64,000 nt of DNA from an uncultured Clostridium sp. (GCA_902462295.1 CABQAZ010000002.1:62001-126000); one strand, 5' to 3'. Positions 1 through 10,210 are shown, counted from the first letter of the stretch. Made by a program: numbers and translations. The notes: a model not told the origin generated them from the sequence alone.

Positions 1-1062
1 GCTATAGAAAATGGAATTGACTTAGTTATTGAATTACCTACTCTTTATGCTATTTCAAGTGCTGAAAACTTTGCTTCAGGTGCAATAAAAATTTTAGATT
101 CATTAGGAATTGTAAATTTTGTCTCTTTTGGAAGTGAGTGTAATGATATTCCAATTTTAAATGAAATTGCAGATGTTTTATCAGCTGAACCTCGCGAATA
201 TAAAACTTTACTTGCTCACGAGCTTTCTAAAGGAATATCTTTTCCTAAAGCACGAGAACATGCTTTAATGATGTATTTAAATGATATTCATAAATTTGCT
301 AATGTTCTTTCTACTCCTAACAATATTTTAGGAATTGAATATCTAAAAGCTCTAAAAAAACAAAAAAGTAATATTCATCCAATCTCTATAAAAAGAAAAG
401 GCTCTAGCTATAATGATAATGTTATACCATTGGGTTCAAGAATTGCAAGTGCTTCTGCTATACGTAATATATGTCAATCTACTGACATAACCTCTTTGCA
501 AAAAGTTATGCCTGAAAATTCTTACAATATTCTAGAAACTAATATCAAAAAAGGAAATTTTGTTAATAACATTTCTTCTTTTGATAAATTAATAATATAT
601 ACTTTAAGGAAAATGTCAATAGCTGAAATTGCCAATCTTCCAGATGTTTCAGAAGGCCTTGAATTCGCAATAAAATCGGCAGTAAATCAATGCAATAGTG
701 TCAATGAACTATTATCTATTATAAATACCAAAAGATATACTAAAACAAGATTACAACGTATTCTTTTATACTCTATTCTTGATATTACCAAAAATGATAT
801 GCAAATTTCAATAAATACTAATCCATATCTAAGAGTTTTAGGTTTTAATGACAAAGGTCGTGAAATTATCAGTAAAATTTCTAAACATACTAATAATTTA
901 GAAATTATTACTTCTGTAAAAAAATTTATGGATAACTGTACTAATAATAATTTAAAATTAATGATGAGTAAAGATATTTTAGCTACAAATGTTTATACTT
1001 TAGGATATAAACATGATTCAAAAGGTAATTTAGATTACACTCATAAATTAATAACTTTATAA
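1..1062 (+). CDS. tmcAL: tRNA(Met) cytidine acetate ligase, 5' end missing
   Basis: The frame is open from base 1, so the gene enters the window from the left; 353 codons remain. TmcAL (older names YlbM, DUF795) uses ATP and acetate to form N4-acetylcytidine at the wobble base of elongator tRNA-Met. Visible family signatures are the ELPTLYAISSAENFASGA stretch near the window start and the following FGSE motif, both typical of the HIGH-type nucleotidyltransferase domain, followed by the helical C-terminal half. The HxGH motif itself lies outside the window. A downstream ATG at 268 is in the same frame but is internal and should not be taken as the start. The gene converges on the surface operon and shares a terminator with it. 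The family call is firm; the activity is inferred. Confidence 0.9.
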   Translation, partial: AIENGIDLVIELPTLYAISSAENFASGAIKILDSLGIVNFVSFGSECNDIPILNEIADVLSAEPREYKTLLAHELSKGISFPKAREHALMMYLNDIHKFANVLSTPNNILGIEYLKALKKQKSNIHPISIKRKGSSYNDNVIPLGSRIASASAIRNICQSTDITSLQKVMPENSYNILETNIKKGNFVNNISSFDKLIIYTLRKMSIAEIANLPDVSEGLEFAIKSAVNQCNSVNELLSIINTKRYTKTRLQRILLYSILDITKNDMQISINTNPYLRVLGFNDKGREIISKISKHTNNLEIITSVKKFMDNCTNNNLKLMMSKDILATNVYTLGYKHDSKGNLDYTHKLITL

Positions 1063-1093
1063 AAAAGAGAATCTCTTTCGAAATTCTCTTTTT
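1062..1093. terminator. Bidirectional terminator between tmcAL and the surface operon
   Basis: An 11-base arm AAAAAGAGAAT pairs with ATTCTCTTTTT around a loop of about 10 bases. There is a T tract on both strands, so it can end both convergent transcripts. It begins on the last base of the tmcAL stop codon. Confidence 0.8.
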
Positions 1094-1097
1094 ATTG

Positions 1098-4000
1098 TTA
1101 TTTCTTTTGATAATATGTTATACTAACAGCTGTACTTACATCAACTCTTGTAAAATCAAGATAATATCCATTTGTTGAATCTCCTTTTAAATAACCTGCT
1201 TCTTTTGCACTTTCTATTGAACTATAAGTTACTTCTCCAACAGTTACTTCAAACTCTTTTGTTGTATCTAAATCATTTAATTCAATTATTCTATTTTTTG
1301 ATTGTTCTGCTGTTATACTTTCAACTTTATTTGTCACTTGGCTTTGTTCTATAGATGTTATTAAGAAATCCTTTATGTCTTTTTCTGTTAATGAACCTGT
1401 TTTAGTTCCATCAGCATAATCATATGTATATGGTGTACCATTTTTATTTAATAAATCATATAGTCTTCCTGCTTGAGTTCTATTGCCCCAACGATTATAT
1501 CCATTTATATCACATGATTTTACATTAGATTCATTTGGATTTAGCATTGTTGTTGCTTCATATCCACTCATTCCAATTCCTATTGTAAATACTTTTGAAC
1601 TATTATCTGTTCCATTATAATATTCTTCTGTTATTTGGTTTTTATAATATTTAGCTGTTCTTATTGTCCAGTAATAGTAATTTTCATTAGTATTTGAATC
1701 TTGACCATTTCCTATTCTATCTCCTGTCGCAGTTTCATTATTGTAATAATATGTTGGCTCTCCATCTGTTACTAAAATTAATAGTGGTGTACGTGTAACT
1801 TCTATTTCTTTACCATTTATCGTTGTTTTATATTGCTTATCTGTTGCATTTATAAGCATCTCTGCACCAGCTTTTAAACCAGCTTGTGTGTTTGTTCCTC
1901 CATCTATTTTTCTTGAATTATTTGTTACTATAGATTTTATCGTATTATTTTCTAATTTTAAATAATCTGTATTTGTTCCATATTTATTTAATGAAATAAT
2001 AGTTGAAGCATTTGTAATACTATTATCGTATTTTCCACTAAATCCAACAACACCAACTCTACTATCAGAATTCTTGCTCATTATAGTCTTTATAGAACTA
2101 TTTACTGCATTAATCATATTCTTTGCATTATCACCTTGCATACTTCCTGAAGTATCTAATACAAAAACGACATCCATTGGTGTATCAACTTTTTCAGTTG
2201 ATGAGATTACTCCTTTTATAGTTATAGTTCCTGTTATCTTTATTTCTTCTAAATCTATACTTACTTCATCTTTTTTCTCATTATCCATAAATACTTCATT
2301 TTTTACAGACTCTAATTCTGTACTTTCATTTCCTGTTTCTTTACATATATCTTTGTATTCTGATTCAGGAATAACTTGTGCTTTTATTAATAATTCTCTT
2401 GTTTCACCAGCTGTTAGATTTGATACTGTCCACTCAAGTTTTACTCTTGAATCTGCTTCTCTTTTTACTGACCAAGAACTATTATTATCTGTTCCATTTT
2501 GTGGATATTCTGAAATATTTGTTCCTGCTACTGATAATAATCTTAATCTCAATGGCAATGTATCTGTTAATGTTTTTGTATCAACTGCAACATTACCTGG
2601 ATTTTTAATTATTAATTTATAATATACTATTTCATTTGCCTTAAATTTATCTGATTTATTATTTACTTCATTCGCAATATTTCCATCACTATCAGCTTTG
2701 TATGCTTTTTTCTCAACTATCTCTTTTGCTCTATTTATTACTGTCGTTCCTTCTTCTGATACTTTTATATATCCTTGTGGTACTGTATTTTCTGTTGCTT
2801 TATAGTTAATTTCTTTACCAGTTGAGTCATATTTTTGTAATTTAGCTGTTATTGTCCAAATATCAGCTGAGTTTTCTTTGATGTTTTCATCATTTTTAGC
2901 TGTTAATGTATATTTCTTTCCATCTACAGTAAATTCTACACTTGATGGTCTTATTCCATACTTGTTGCTACTATCATCCCAAATTTTTATTAAGACAACA
3001 TCTTTTTGGTCTGGTAAGTTACTTGGATTAAATTTATTTGTTATTACTTTAGATTCTTGATTTATTTCTGCTGTATAATATTTATTAAGTTTTTCTTGTT
3101 CTTCTGCATTTACAGCAGTCTCTGCTACTGTATAATTAATCAATTTTCCATTTTCATATTTAGGTAATCCTGTAAATGTATATTTCCAATTTCCTGCTAT
3201 ATCTTTAGATATATCAGCTTTCTCTGCAACTGTTTTTTCTGCAACTATTTTAGTTCCATTTTTTACTTGTAATATTATATTACTTATTAAATATTCATTT
3301 CTTGCAGCATCATTATCAATATTTTGCCATACTTTTGTTACAGGTATATCTATTGTTTCTGGTGTATGAATATTTGTTATTACAACTCCTTGTTCTATTG
3401 AACCTGTTATTGAATAATTATATCCATTTACTTTTTCTTCTTTAAATGTATATTGTATTTCTTTTCCATTTTTATATTTTGGTAATTCTGAAATAGTTCC
3501 TTTCCATTGGTTATCCTTGTTTAGTGTTATTGTTTTTCCTTCTACAATTTGATTATCTGCATATAAGTTTATAACTACATCTTCTGGTCTTATTCCATCT
3601 TGATTGTCGTTATCTTCCCATTTTTTAATAATATTTATTGATAATTTTTCAGGTACATAACTATTTTTTATTTCATATTCATAACCATTTGGCATTTCTG
3701 TTTTTTTAGTTATATTAGCTTTATATCCATTCTTAACATTATCTTCTTCAACTATATAATTTATGTCTTTTCCGTCTGCTTTTTTTGGTAAGTTGTCAAA
3801 TATATGTGTCCAATTATTTTGATTGTTTAATTTTATTGTGTCTACAAATTCATTATTTCCTTTTAATGTTACAGTTACTTCTGTTGGTCTTTTTCCGTCT
3901 TGATTGTCTGCATCATCCCAAACTTTATTAACTTTTACACTTGTTGTTTCTGGTGTATGAGTATTTGTTATTAAATATCCCATTTTAGCATTTCCAGTTA

Positions 4001-7000
4001 CTGTTGACGTATATTCATTTACAGTATCTTCTTCTACTGTATACTTGATATCTTGACCATTTGCTTTTTTATCTAAATCGTTAAATATTCCAGTCCATTG
4101 GTTTTCTTCATTTAATATTAATGTCTTATTTTCCATTAATGTTTCATTTGCTTTTAATCTTACAGTTATAGTTTTTGGTCTTATTCCATCTTGATTATCT
4201 GCATCATTCCATTCTTTATTAACTTTTACACTTGTTTTTTCTATTTGATGTGTATTGGTTATTTTAAATCCTGTTGATGTATTTCCAGAAATTTCTGATG
4301 TATATCCTTTAATACTTATCTCTTCAACTGTATAATTAATGTCTTTTCCAGCTTTCTTTTTTGGTTTATTAGTAAATATACCTTTCCAACTATTTTCTGA
4401 ATTTAATTTCAATCCATCTACAATTTCTCCATCAGCTTTTAATAATACTTCAATTTCACTTGCTCTTAGTCCATCTTGATTCTCATTGTCTATCCACTCT
4501 TTATTTATTGGAATATCAATGGTTTCTGGTATATGAGTATTTTGAATTGTATATCCTTCTACTTTTTTAGAATACCCTATAATTTCTCCAACTTCGTCAA
4601 CTGTATATTTAATAGATTTTCCATTAGAATTTACTGGTAAATTTGTAATCTGACATTGCCATTGATTTTCATCATTTAGTTCTATTGTTTTTATTTCAAC
4701 TCCATCAGCATACAACTTTACATTTATTGATGTTGGTCTTATTCCATCTTGATTGTTCTTGTCATCCCATGATTTTGTTACAGTTATTGATGTTGTATCA
4801 ACTGTATGTTTATTAGTTACTATAAATTTATTTTTATTTTGAGTATCAACAGTTATATTTGCTTCATAACCATCTGGAACATTATTTTCTACAACTGTAT
4901 ACACAATATCTTTACCATTTGCTTTTTTGTCTAAATTGTCGAATTTTGCTGTCCAATTATTATCTTTATTTAGTGTTACTGATTTATTATCTAACACTAC
5001 ATCATTTGCTTTTAAATTAATAACTACATTGTCTGGTCTTACACCATCTTGATTATTATTGTCATCCCAAACTTTATTTACTTCTATACTTGTTTTTTCT
5101 ACTTGATGACTATTTACTATTGCATATCCAGATTTTGCATCACCTGTAATTTCTACATTATACCCATCTATTTTGTCTTCTTCAACTGTATAATTTATAT
5201 TTTGGCCATTTATTTTTTTATCTAAATCTGTAAAAATTGCTGTCCAGTTATTTTCTTCATTTAGCATTAATGTCTTATTTTCCATTAATGTTCCATTTGC
5301 TTTTAATCTTACAGTTATAGTTTTTGTTCTTATTCCATCTTGATTGTCTGCATCATTCCAAACTTTATTTACTTTTACACTTGTTTTTTCTGGTGTATGT
5401 GTATTTGTTATTGTATATCCTTTTTCAGCATCACCAGAAATATTTGATTGATATCCTATAATAGATACTTCTTCAACTGTATATTTAATTTCTTGGCCAT
5501 TTTTGTTTTTATCAAGTTCTGTAAATTCCGCTGACCACTGATTAGTTTCATTTAAAGTGATTTTTTGACCTGTTACAATTTCTCCATTTGCTTTTAATAT
5601 TACATCAATTTTCTTTGGTCTTATTCCATCTTGATTATTTGCATCATTCCAAACTTTATTTACTTTTACACTTGTTTTTTCTGGTGTATGTGTATTTGTT
5701 ATTGTATATCCATTTACTACATTTCCAGAAATAACTGATGTATATCCTAAAACCCTTACTTCTTCAACTGTATAATTTATATTTTTTCCATTTTCTTTCT
5801 TTTCTAAGTTTTCGAAAGTATATGTCCAGTTATTTTCTTCTGATAATGTTTGTTTTGCAATTTCTTTTTTATCCTTCATTAATTTTACTTCTATTGATTT
5901 TGGTCTTATTCCGTCTTGATTATTTGCATCATTCCATTCTTTTACTACTGTAACATTTGTTTTTTCAGTAATATGTGTGTTTTTTATTGTATATCCAGTT
6001 TCTGCAGTTCCTGTTATTGATGATATTATATAATCTGGTACCGCTTCTTCTGAAATTGTATATACTATTTTACTTCCATCTACTTTATATGTTGGTAATT
6101 TTTCGAATGTATATTCTGTTTCTGATATAGTAACTGTATTGATTTTTTCTCCATTTGCAAATAAATTTATTGTTATTTTTTCTGGTCTTATTCCATCTTG
6201 ATTGTTTTTATCATCCCAAATTTTTGTTACACTTATTGAAGTATCAGGATTTACAGGAACCTCTTCATGACTTTCTTCTGTTGGTCCTTCTGGTACTGTT
6301 GCTATTGCAACATTTTTAATTGATTCTGAGCTAATTGTGTCTTCAGGTTGAACCGTATAATATGTTGTTATTGTTGTAGTATTTTCTCCTTTTACAGCTG
6401 ATAAGCTTTGAATTACTGCTATTGTTGAAACTCCTGTATTAGAATCTACATCTTTTTCTTCTCCATCAACTGTTACTTTTAAAGAGTCTGTTACTGTAAT
6501 ATTTTCTAATGTTGTATTTCCTGTATTTGTTACAGTAATTACGTATTCTACAATATCTCCAGGTCTTACTTTGATATTTTGAGCATCCACAAATTCTGTA
6601 CTATCTTTAATTTTTATTTTTGTTGCTGTTTTATTAATTGTTAATGCTTTTACTTCATCTACAGGCACATCTTTTTCATCTTTGTCAGTAACTTTTTCTG
6701 GAGTTTTATCTGGTTCTGTTATTATTGTTTCTCCTGTTACTACAACTTCATTATGAATTAATTTTTCTACATTTCCTTGAATGTCTTTTTCATATTTTAC
6801 AGTATATGTAGCTAAAATTTCTTTACTTTCTCCTGCTTTTAAATCTCCTATTTGTAAATCTTTAACATTAACTTCAATTCCATCTAGTTTTTCATCTAAT
6901 ACCACATTTGTTAAATCTGCACTACCTGTGTTTGTTACTTTTATTAGATATTCTATTACATCTCCTGCTTTAACTTTTGCTTCTTTTCCAATACTTTCTT

Positions 7001-8372
7001 TGTCTCTCTTTATATCTACTACATTTTTCTCTACCTTTATATCTGCAGTATCTCTTTCCTCTGGATTTGTAGGAACATCTTCAACAGTAGCTACATTTTT
7101 TATCTTTCCATTTATATTATTTACTTTTACAATAAATGTTCTTTCTGTTGTACTGTTAGCTTCAACTTCTACATTCCATGTAACTTGTTTTTTATTATTT
7201 TCTGTGCTTGATATTATTCCATCTTCTTTTACAGAATCTTCTATTAATTCTGTTCCATCTGGTACAATATCTTTTATTGTTGTTTTTCCAGATATATCTC
7301 CAGTATTTGTAATTGTTATTGTATATTTTATTTTGTCTCCTAATTTTACTATTTCAGTTCCATCAGTTACTTTTACATCATTTCTTTCTACTATTTGGCT
7401 CGTTTTTTTAGTATTTATTATTGCTGTCTTTTCTTCATTACTTTCTTTTCCATTAACAACAGCAGTATTTAATATTATTCCTGTTGCATTTTCATTTACT
7501 TTTACTGTGAATTTTACTTCTAGTGATTCCTTTGCTGGTATAGTTATAATCCATTTTATTCCTATAACTGTATTATCTTCTATAGTTACACCATTTTGAG
7601 CATTATCACTAGAAACAAAAGTAGTTTGTTCTGGTATTTTGTCAGTTATTTCTATATTTTTTAAATCTTTATCTCCATTATTTGTGACTTTTATTGTATA
7701 TGTAATTTGTTGACCAGCATATACTAATTTATTTTCTCCTATTCCCGTTTCTGCCTTTTTTTCAACTGTGAAATCAGGTATATTTGGTGTTATCTGGTAT
7801 GCTACTGCAGAATCTGTGGCAACAACAGTTGATGGTGTCCACCAATCCCAAAAGTCTCTTGATATAAGTTTATCTTTTTCTTCAACTCTTACTACAGTTG
7901 TTTCTCCTATTTCATTAACATTTGTATCTGTTGTAATTTCTGTATTATTCGTATTTCCATTTTTTATATTATTATTTTCTGTTGTTTGATTATTTACTGT
8001 TTGATTACTTACTGTTTCATTATTTACAGTTTCATTATTTACTACTCCATTATTCACTGTTTCATTAGTGTTTTCTGTATTTGTGTTACTTGCATTATTA
8101 TTATCACTATTATCATTTGTATTGTTTTCTGTATTATTTTCATCTGTAGTATTGTTTTCAACATTATTATTATCATTATTCTCTTGTTCTGAATTGTTTT
8201 CTTCTGTTGTTTGTTGTGTTTCACTTGATGATTGATTACCGTCAACAGCTTCTGTACTACCTTTATCAGCTAAGAATATTCCTACTGATAAACCAGCTAT
8301 AAACAATAAGACTATTACAAGTACTATTGATATAATAGTCTTTTTGCTTACGAATTTTGATTTATCCGCCAT
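1098..8372 (-). CDS. Giant surface protein: N-terminal anchor, DUF11, 12 Cna-B repeats, DUF11, vWA
   Basis: A 2424-residue protein. Residues about 11-34 form one hydrophobic segment after a Lys-rich start, so it is probably held in the membrane by its N terminus with the rest outside. Residues 40-160 are an Asn/Glu/Thr-rich linker with short VNNET repeats. DUF11-type domains follow (about 200-710, with ITYTIKVTNNGD-like strands). Then come 12 Cna-B domains (about 712-1885) marked by repeated W-D-D-NNQDG-R-P and YTVEE motifs, the latter carrying the Glu expected for internal isopeptide bonds. Another DUF11 domain (about 1900-2010) follows, and finally a vWA domain (about 2060-2380) with the metal site motif DTSGSM. 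The C terminus has no LPxTG motif or hydrophobic tail. It is the last gene of an operon with a sortase 22 bases upstream. A role in adhesion is likely from the domains; the ligand is unknown. Confidence 0.85.
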   Translation of the reverse strand: MADKSKFVSKKTIISIVLVIVLLFIAGLSVGIFLADKGSTEAVDGNQSSSETQQTTEENNSEQENNDNNNVENNTTDENNTENNTNDNSDNNNASNTNTENTNETVNNGVVNNETVNNETVSNQTVNNQTTENNNIKNGNTNNTEITTDTNVNEIGETTVVRVEEKDKLISRDFWDWWTPSTVVATDSAVAYQITPNIPDFTVEKKAETGIGENKLVYAGQQITYTIKVTNNGDKDLKNIEITDKIPEQTTFVSSDNAQNGVTIEDNTVIGIKWIITIPAKESLEVKFTVKVNENATGIILNTAVVNGKESNEEKTAIINTKKTSQIVERNDVKVTDGTEIVKLGDKIKYTITITNTGDISGKTTIKDIVPDGTELIEDSVKEDGIISSTENNKKQVTWNVEVEANSTTERTFIVKVNNINGKIKNVATVEDVPTNPEERDTADIKVEKNVVDIKRDKESIGKEAKVKAGDVIEYLIKVTNTGSADLTNVVLDEKLDGIEVNVKDLQIGDLKAGESKEILATYTVKYEKDIQGNVEKLIHNEVVVTGETIITEPDKTPEKVTDKDEKDVPVDEVKALTINKTATKIKIKDSTEFVDAQNIKVRPGDIVEYVITVTNTGNTTLENITVTDSLKVTVDGEEKDVDSNTGVSTIAVIQSLSAVKGENTTTITTYYTVQPEDTISSESIKNVAIATVPEGPTEESHEEVPVNPDTSISVTKIWDDKNNQDGIRPEKITINLFANGEKINTVTISETEYTFEKLPTYKVDGSKIVYTISEEAVPDYIISSITGTAETGYTIKNTHITEKTNVTVVKEWNDANNQDGIRPKSIEVKLMKDKKEIAKQTLSEENNWTYTFENLEKKENGKNINYTVEEVRVLGYTSVISGNVVNGYTITNTHTPEKTSVKVNKVWNDANNQDGIRPKKIDVILKANGEIVTGQKITLNETNQWSAEFTELDKNKNGQEIKYTVEEVSIIGYQSNISGDAEKGYTITNTHTPEKTSVKVNKVWNDADNQDGIRTKTITVRLKANGTLMENKTLMLNEENNWTAIFTDLDKKINGQNINYTVEEDKIDGYNVEITGDAKSGYAIVNSHQVEKTSIEVNKVWDDNNNQDGVRPDNVVINLKANDVVLDNKSVTLNKDNNWTAKFDNLDKKANGKDIVYTVVENNVPDGYEANITVDTQNKNKFIVTNKHTVDTTSITVTKSWDDKNNQDGIRPTSINVKLYADGVEIKTIELNDENQWQCQITNLPVNSNGKSIKYTVDEVGEIIGYSKKVEGYTIQNTHIPETIDIPINKEWIDNENQDGLRASEIEVLLKADGEIVDGLKLNSENSWKGIFTNKPKKKAGKDINYTVEEISIKGYTSEISGNTSTGFKITNTHQIEKTSVKVNKEWNDADNQDGIRPKTITVRLKANETLMENKTLILNEENQWTGIFNDLDKKANGQDIKYTVEEDTVNEYTSTVTGNAKMGYLITNTHTPETTSVKVNKVWDDADNQDGKRPTEVTVTLKGNNEFVDTIKLNNQNNWTHIFDNLPKKADGKDINYIVEEDNVKNGYKANITKKTEMPNGYEYEIKNSYVPEKLSINIIKKWEDNDNQDGIRPEDVVINLYADNQIVEGKTITLNKDNQWKGTISELPKYKNGKEIQYTFKEEKVNGYNYSITGSIEQGVVITNIHTPETIDIPVTKVWQNIDNDAARNEYLISNIILQVKNGTKIVAEKTVAEKADISKDIAGNWKYTFTGLPKYENGKLINYTVAETAVNAEEQEKLNKYYTAEINQESKVITNKFNPSNLPDQKDVVLIKIWDDSSNKYGIRPSSVEFTVDGKKYTLTAKNDENIKENSADIWTITAKLQKYDSTGKEINYKATENTVPQGYIKVSEEGTTVINRAKEIVEKKAYKADSDGNIANEVNNKSDKFKANEIVYYKLIIKNPGNVAVDTKTLTDTLPLRLRLLSVAGTNISEYPQNGTDNNSSWSVKREADSRVKLEWTVSNLTAGETRELLIKAQVIPESEYKDICKETGNESTELESVKNEVFMDNEKKDEVSIDLEEIKITGTITIKGVISSTEKVDTPMDVVFVLDTSGSMQGDNAKNMINAVNSSIKTIMSKNSDSRVGVVGFSGKYDNSITNASTIISLNKYGTNTDYLKLENNTIKSIVTNNSRKIDGGTNTQAGLKAGAEMLINATDKQYKTTINGKEIEVTRTPLLILVTDGEPTYYYNNETATGDRIGNGQDSNTNENYYYWTIRTAKYYKNQITEEYYNGTDNSSKVFTIGIGMSGYEATTMLNPNESNVKSCDINGYNRWGNRTQAGRLYDLLNKNGTPYTYDYADGTKTGSLTEKDIKDFLITSIEQSQVTNKVESITAEQSKNRIIELNDLDTTKEFEVTVGEVTYSSIESAKEAGYLKGDSTNGYYLDFTRVDVSTAVSITYYQKK
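2710..6245 (-). repeat. Twelve tandem Cna-B coding repeats
   Basis: About 12 in-frame units of roughly 85-105 codons each, recognised by the translated motif [K/E]xWxDxxNQDGxRP at the start of each unit. Units 3, 4, 8 and 9 share the stretch TSVKVNK with almost identical DNA, which suggests recent internal duplication. The two copy-distal units (near 3310 and 2970) are the most diverged. Repeat number could vary between strains or be collapsed in an assembly. Confidence 0.85.
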
Positions 8373-8394
8373 TTTTATTTCCCCCCTAAAATAA

Positions 8395-9009
8395 CTATAT
8401 TTCTTGTGCTTTTATTATTAGTCTTTGTTTATTACCATTTGTACATGTTATCAGTGTTACTTCTCTTACATGTTCTTCTTTGGGTAATAAAATACTTACA
8501 TCATTTGGTGTTGTTTTAAATATATCATAAATTGAATATTGTATTGTTTTCCCCTCTAAATCTGTTAATTCTATAATATCTCCTTTATTAAGATTTTTTG
8601 TTTTTCCAAACATTGTTCCACTTTTATTATTATGACCTGCTATTGATAAATTTCCATAATCGTTTACATTTTCACCCCAATATTTTATTATAGAATTTTT
8701 CATAGGCTCTTTTGCATTTTCTGGATCTATATTTCCAATTTCTAATATTGGATATTCAATATTTATCTTTGGTATTTTTACAATTCCTATTATTTTATAG
8801 CCTTTATATTCTAATTGTTCTTTTGATTCTTCTGTAGTTTTTGAAAAATCTATTTTACTAAAAGCTTCTACAGTTTCTTGACTCTCTCTCTCATTTTTAT
8901 ATTCACATATATATTTATAAGCTATTATTCCAATTACCACAACTGCTACTATTAATAATATATTAAAAATTGATTTATAAATTTTTAGTTTTAATCTATT
9001 TTCTTTCAT
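8395..9009 (-). CDS. Sortase family transpeptidase
   Basis: A 204-residue membrane-bound cysteine transpeptidase that cuts a sorting motif and joins the protein to peptidoglycan or to another subunit. One N-terminal membrane segment lies at about residues 13-32. The catalytic domain shows the His in SIAGHN, the Cys in TLITCTNGN and the Arg a few residues later in KQRLIIKA, so the triad is complete. It lacks the C-terminal membrane helix typical of class C pilin sortases. The size fits class B or D, and I cannot decide between them. It overlaps the upstream LPxT-type protein gene by 14 bases and ends 22 bases before the giant surface protein gene, so the three are translated from one message. 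The upstream protein is its obvious candidate substrate. Confidence 0.88.
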   Translation of the reverse strand: MKENRLKLKIYKSIFNILLIVAVVVIGIIAYKYICEYKNERESQETVEAFSKIDFSKTTEESKEQLEYKGYKIIGIVKIPKINIEYPILEIGNIDPENAKEPMKNSIIKYWGENVNDYGNLSIAGHNNKSGTMFGKTKNLNKGDIIELTDLEGKTIQYSIYDIFKTTPNDVSILLPKEEHVREVTLITCTNGNKQRLIIKAQEI

Positions 9010-10030
9010 CTTTTTTTTGATTTAATTTCTTTATTCTGATAAATACTATAAATAGTGCTATTATTACTATAGCTAATATAACTATTAATGTAATACTATC
9101 ATATGTTATTGGTAACTTTGTGGTTTCTTGTGTTTCTATTTTTTCTTTTATAGCATTTGGTTCATAGTCATAATATTCTTGTAAAAATTGTGCATCTGTT
9201 GTTGTACTTCCATCTTTTGCTACTTTTTTCAAAAATACTATATATTTATCTCCCATACCATTACTTTGTTCTGTTGATTCTGGTTGTTTTACTTCCATAT
9301 TTTCAACTTTTTGCCAATTTGCTTCATCTATTGTTTTTGAATAGATATTATAGAATTTTTCATTTTCTTGAATTTTTTCATATATATTCATATCTTCATA
9401 TTTACTATTGATGTCTTCTGCTAATTCCATTAATTTTGCATAATCTTCTGAGTCTGTTGTTTTTACTAGTTGATAATAATATGTAGCATCTTTACTATCT
9501 ATAATTTTTACATATCCTGCTTTTGCTATTTCTTTTACACCCTCAATATCTTCATCTCTAACTGGTGTTGTTGAATCTGTACTATTTTTAGATGTAGAGA
9601 TTTCTACTGCTATTCTTTTTGTTGTGTTTTCTATTTCATTTATATTTTCTTTGGTTAATGAGTTTTCTAAAGCTACTTGAACTCCTTTTAGAATTAAATT
9701 TTCTTCTTCGTCTTTTGCCCATATATAAATTGGTTGATTTTTTAGTTTTTCATATGTTTCTGCATTTAAAAACGCTCCTCGATTTCCTCCCAAATCTTGG
9801 ATTGAATTAATATAATATAAATCCATTTCTTTTGGATTAGCATTATTTGTAAATGCGTATTTGTAATTTTGGTCTGTATAATCTTTAATATACACCATAT
9901 ACTCATTTTCTTGAGTCTTTACTACAGACATATTATTGTTTATAGCATTTACCTGTGGTGACTGTATTATAGTCCATATTACAGTAAAAATAAACAAACT
10001 TAATAGTTTAATTTTGAAATTTTTCAACAT
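8996..10030 (-). CDS. Secreted protein with LPITY sorting-like signal, sortase partner
   Basis: A 344-residue exported protein of no recognised family. Residues 1-29 are a signal peptide ending VNA. The C terminus carries LPITYDS, then a hydrophobic helix (about 311-331) and a Lys/Arg-rich tail, which is the layout of a cell-wall sorting signal with Tyr where Gly is usual. The middle is hydrophilic, with a Ser/Thr-rich patch near residue 150 and no catalytic motif I can name. It is the first gene after a strong promoter and the stop overlaps the sortase start, so the sortase probably processes it. The ribosome site is GGGGGA. Its function is unknown; a wall-anchored structural or accessory subunit is the simplest reading. 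Confidence 0.75.
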   Translation of the reverse strand: MLKNFKIKLLSLFIFTVIWTIIQSPQVNAINNNMSVVKTQENEYMVYIKDYTDQNYKYAFTNNANPKEMDLYYINSIQDLGGNRGAFLNAETYEKLKNQPIYIWAKDEEENLILKGVQVALENSLTKENINEIENTTKRIAVEISTSKNSTDSTTPVRDEDIEGVKEIAKAGYVKIIDSKDATYYYQLVKTTDSEDYAKLMELAEDINSKYEDMNIYEKIQENEKFYNIYSKTIDEANWQKVENMEVKQPESTEQSNGMGDKYIVFLKKVAKDGSTTTDAQFLQEYYDYEPNAIKEKIETQETTKLPITYDSITLIVILAIVIIALFIVFIRIKKLNQKKDERK

Positions 10031-10070
10031 ATAATCTTCCCCCTTAAAATATATTATATTTTACGTTTGG

Positions 10071-10099
10071 ATTATAATATAAATTACATTATTTGTAAA
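10071..10099 (-). promoter_or_regulatory. SigA-type promoter of the surface operon
   Basis: On the minus strand TTTACA and TATAAT are separated by exactly 17 bases, about 40 bases before the start codon of the LPITY protein. Confidence 0.75.
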
Positions 10100-10172
10100 T
10101 ACTTTTTACATTTTTTTCTATTTTTGGGTATATTTTCCTTGTAAGAATAAATAAGAAAAATTAAAAAATATA

Positions 10173-10210
10173 AAAAAACCAATATAAATAAAATTTATAT
10201 TGGTTTTTTT
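10173..10210 (-). terminator. Terminator of glgP
   Basis: A perfect 17-base stem (AAAAACCAATATAAAT paired with its complement) with a 3-base loop is followed by a T tract. It starts two bases after the glgP stop codon. It is also T-rich on the other strand. Confidence 0.85.

Noticed and set aside
2710..6245. Regularly spaced similar DNA segments that could suggest a CRISPR array
   Set aside because: The units are about 290 bases long, in frame, and translate to Cna-B domains; there are no short identical repeats with unique spacers.
6781..7599. Long open frame on the plus strand opposite the giant surface protein gene
   Set aside because: It is a shadow of the AT-rich repetitive gene on the other strand. 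Composition is Ser/Phe/Thr-rich with no ribosome site.
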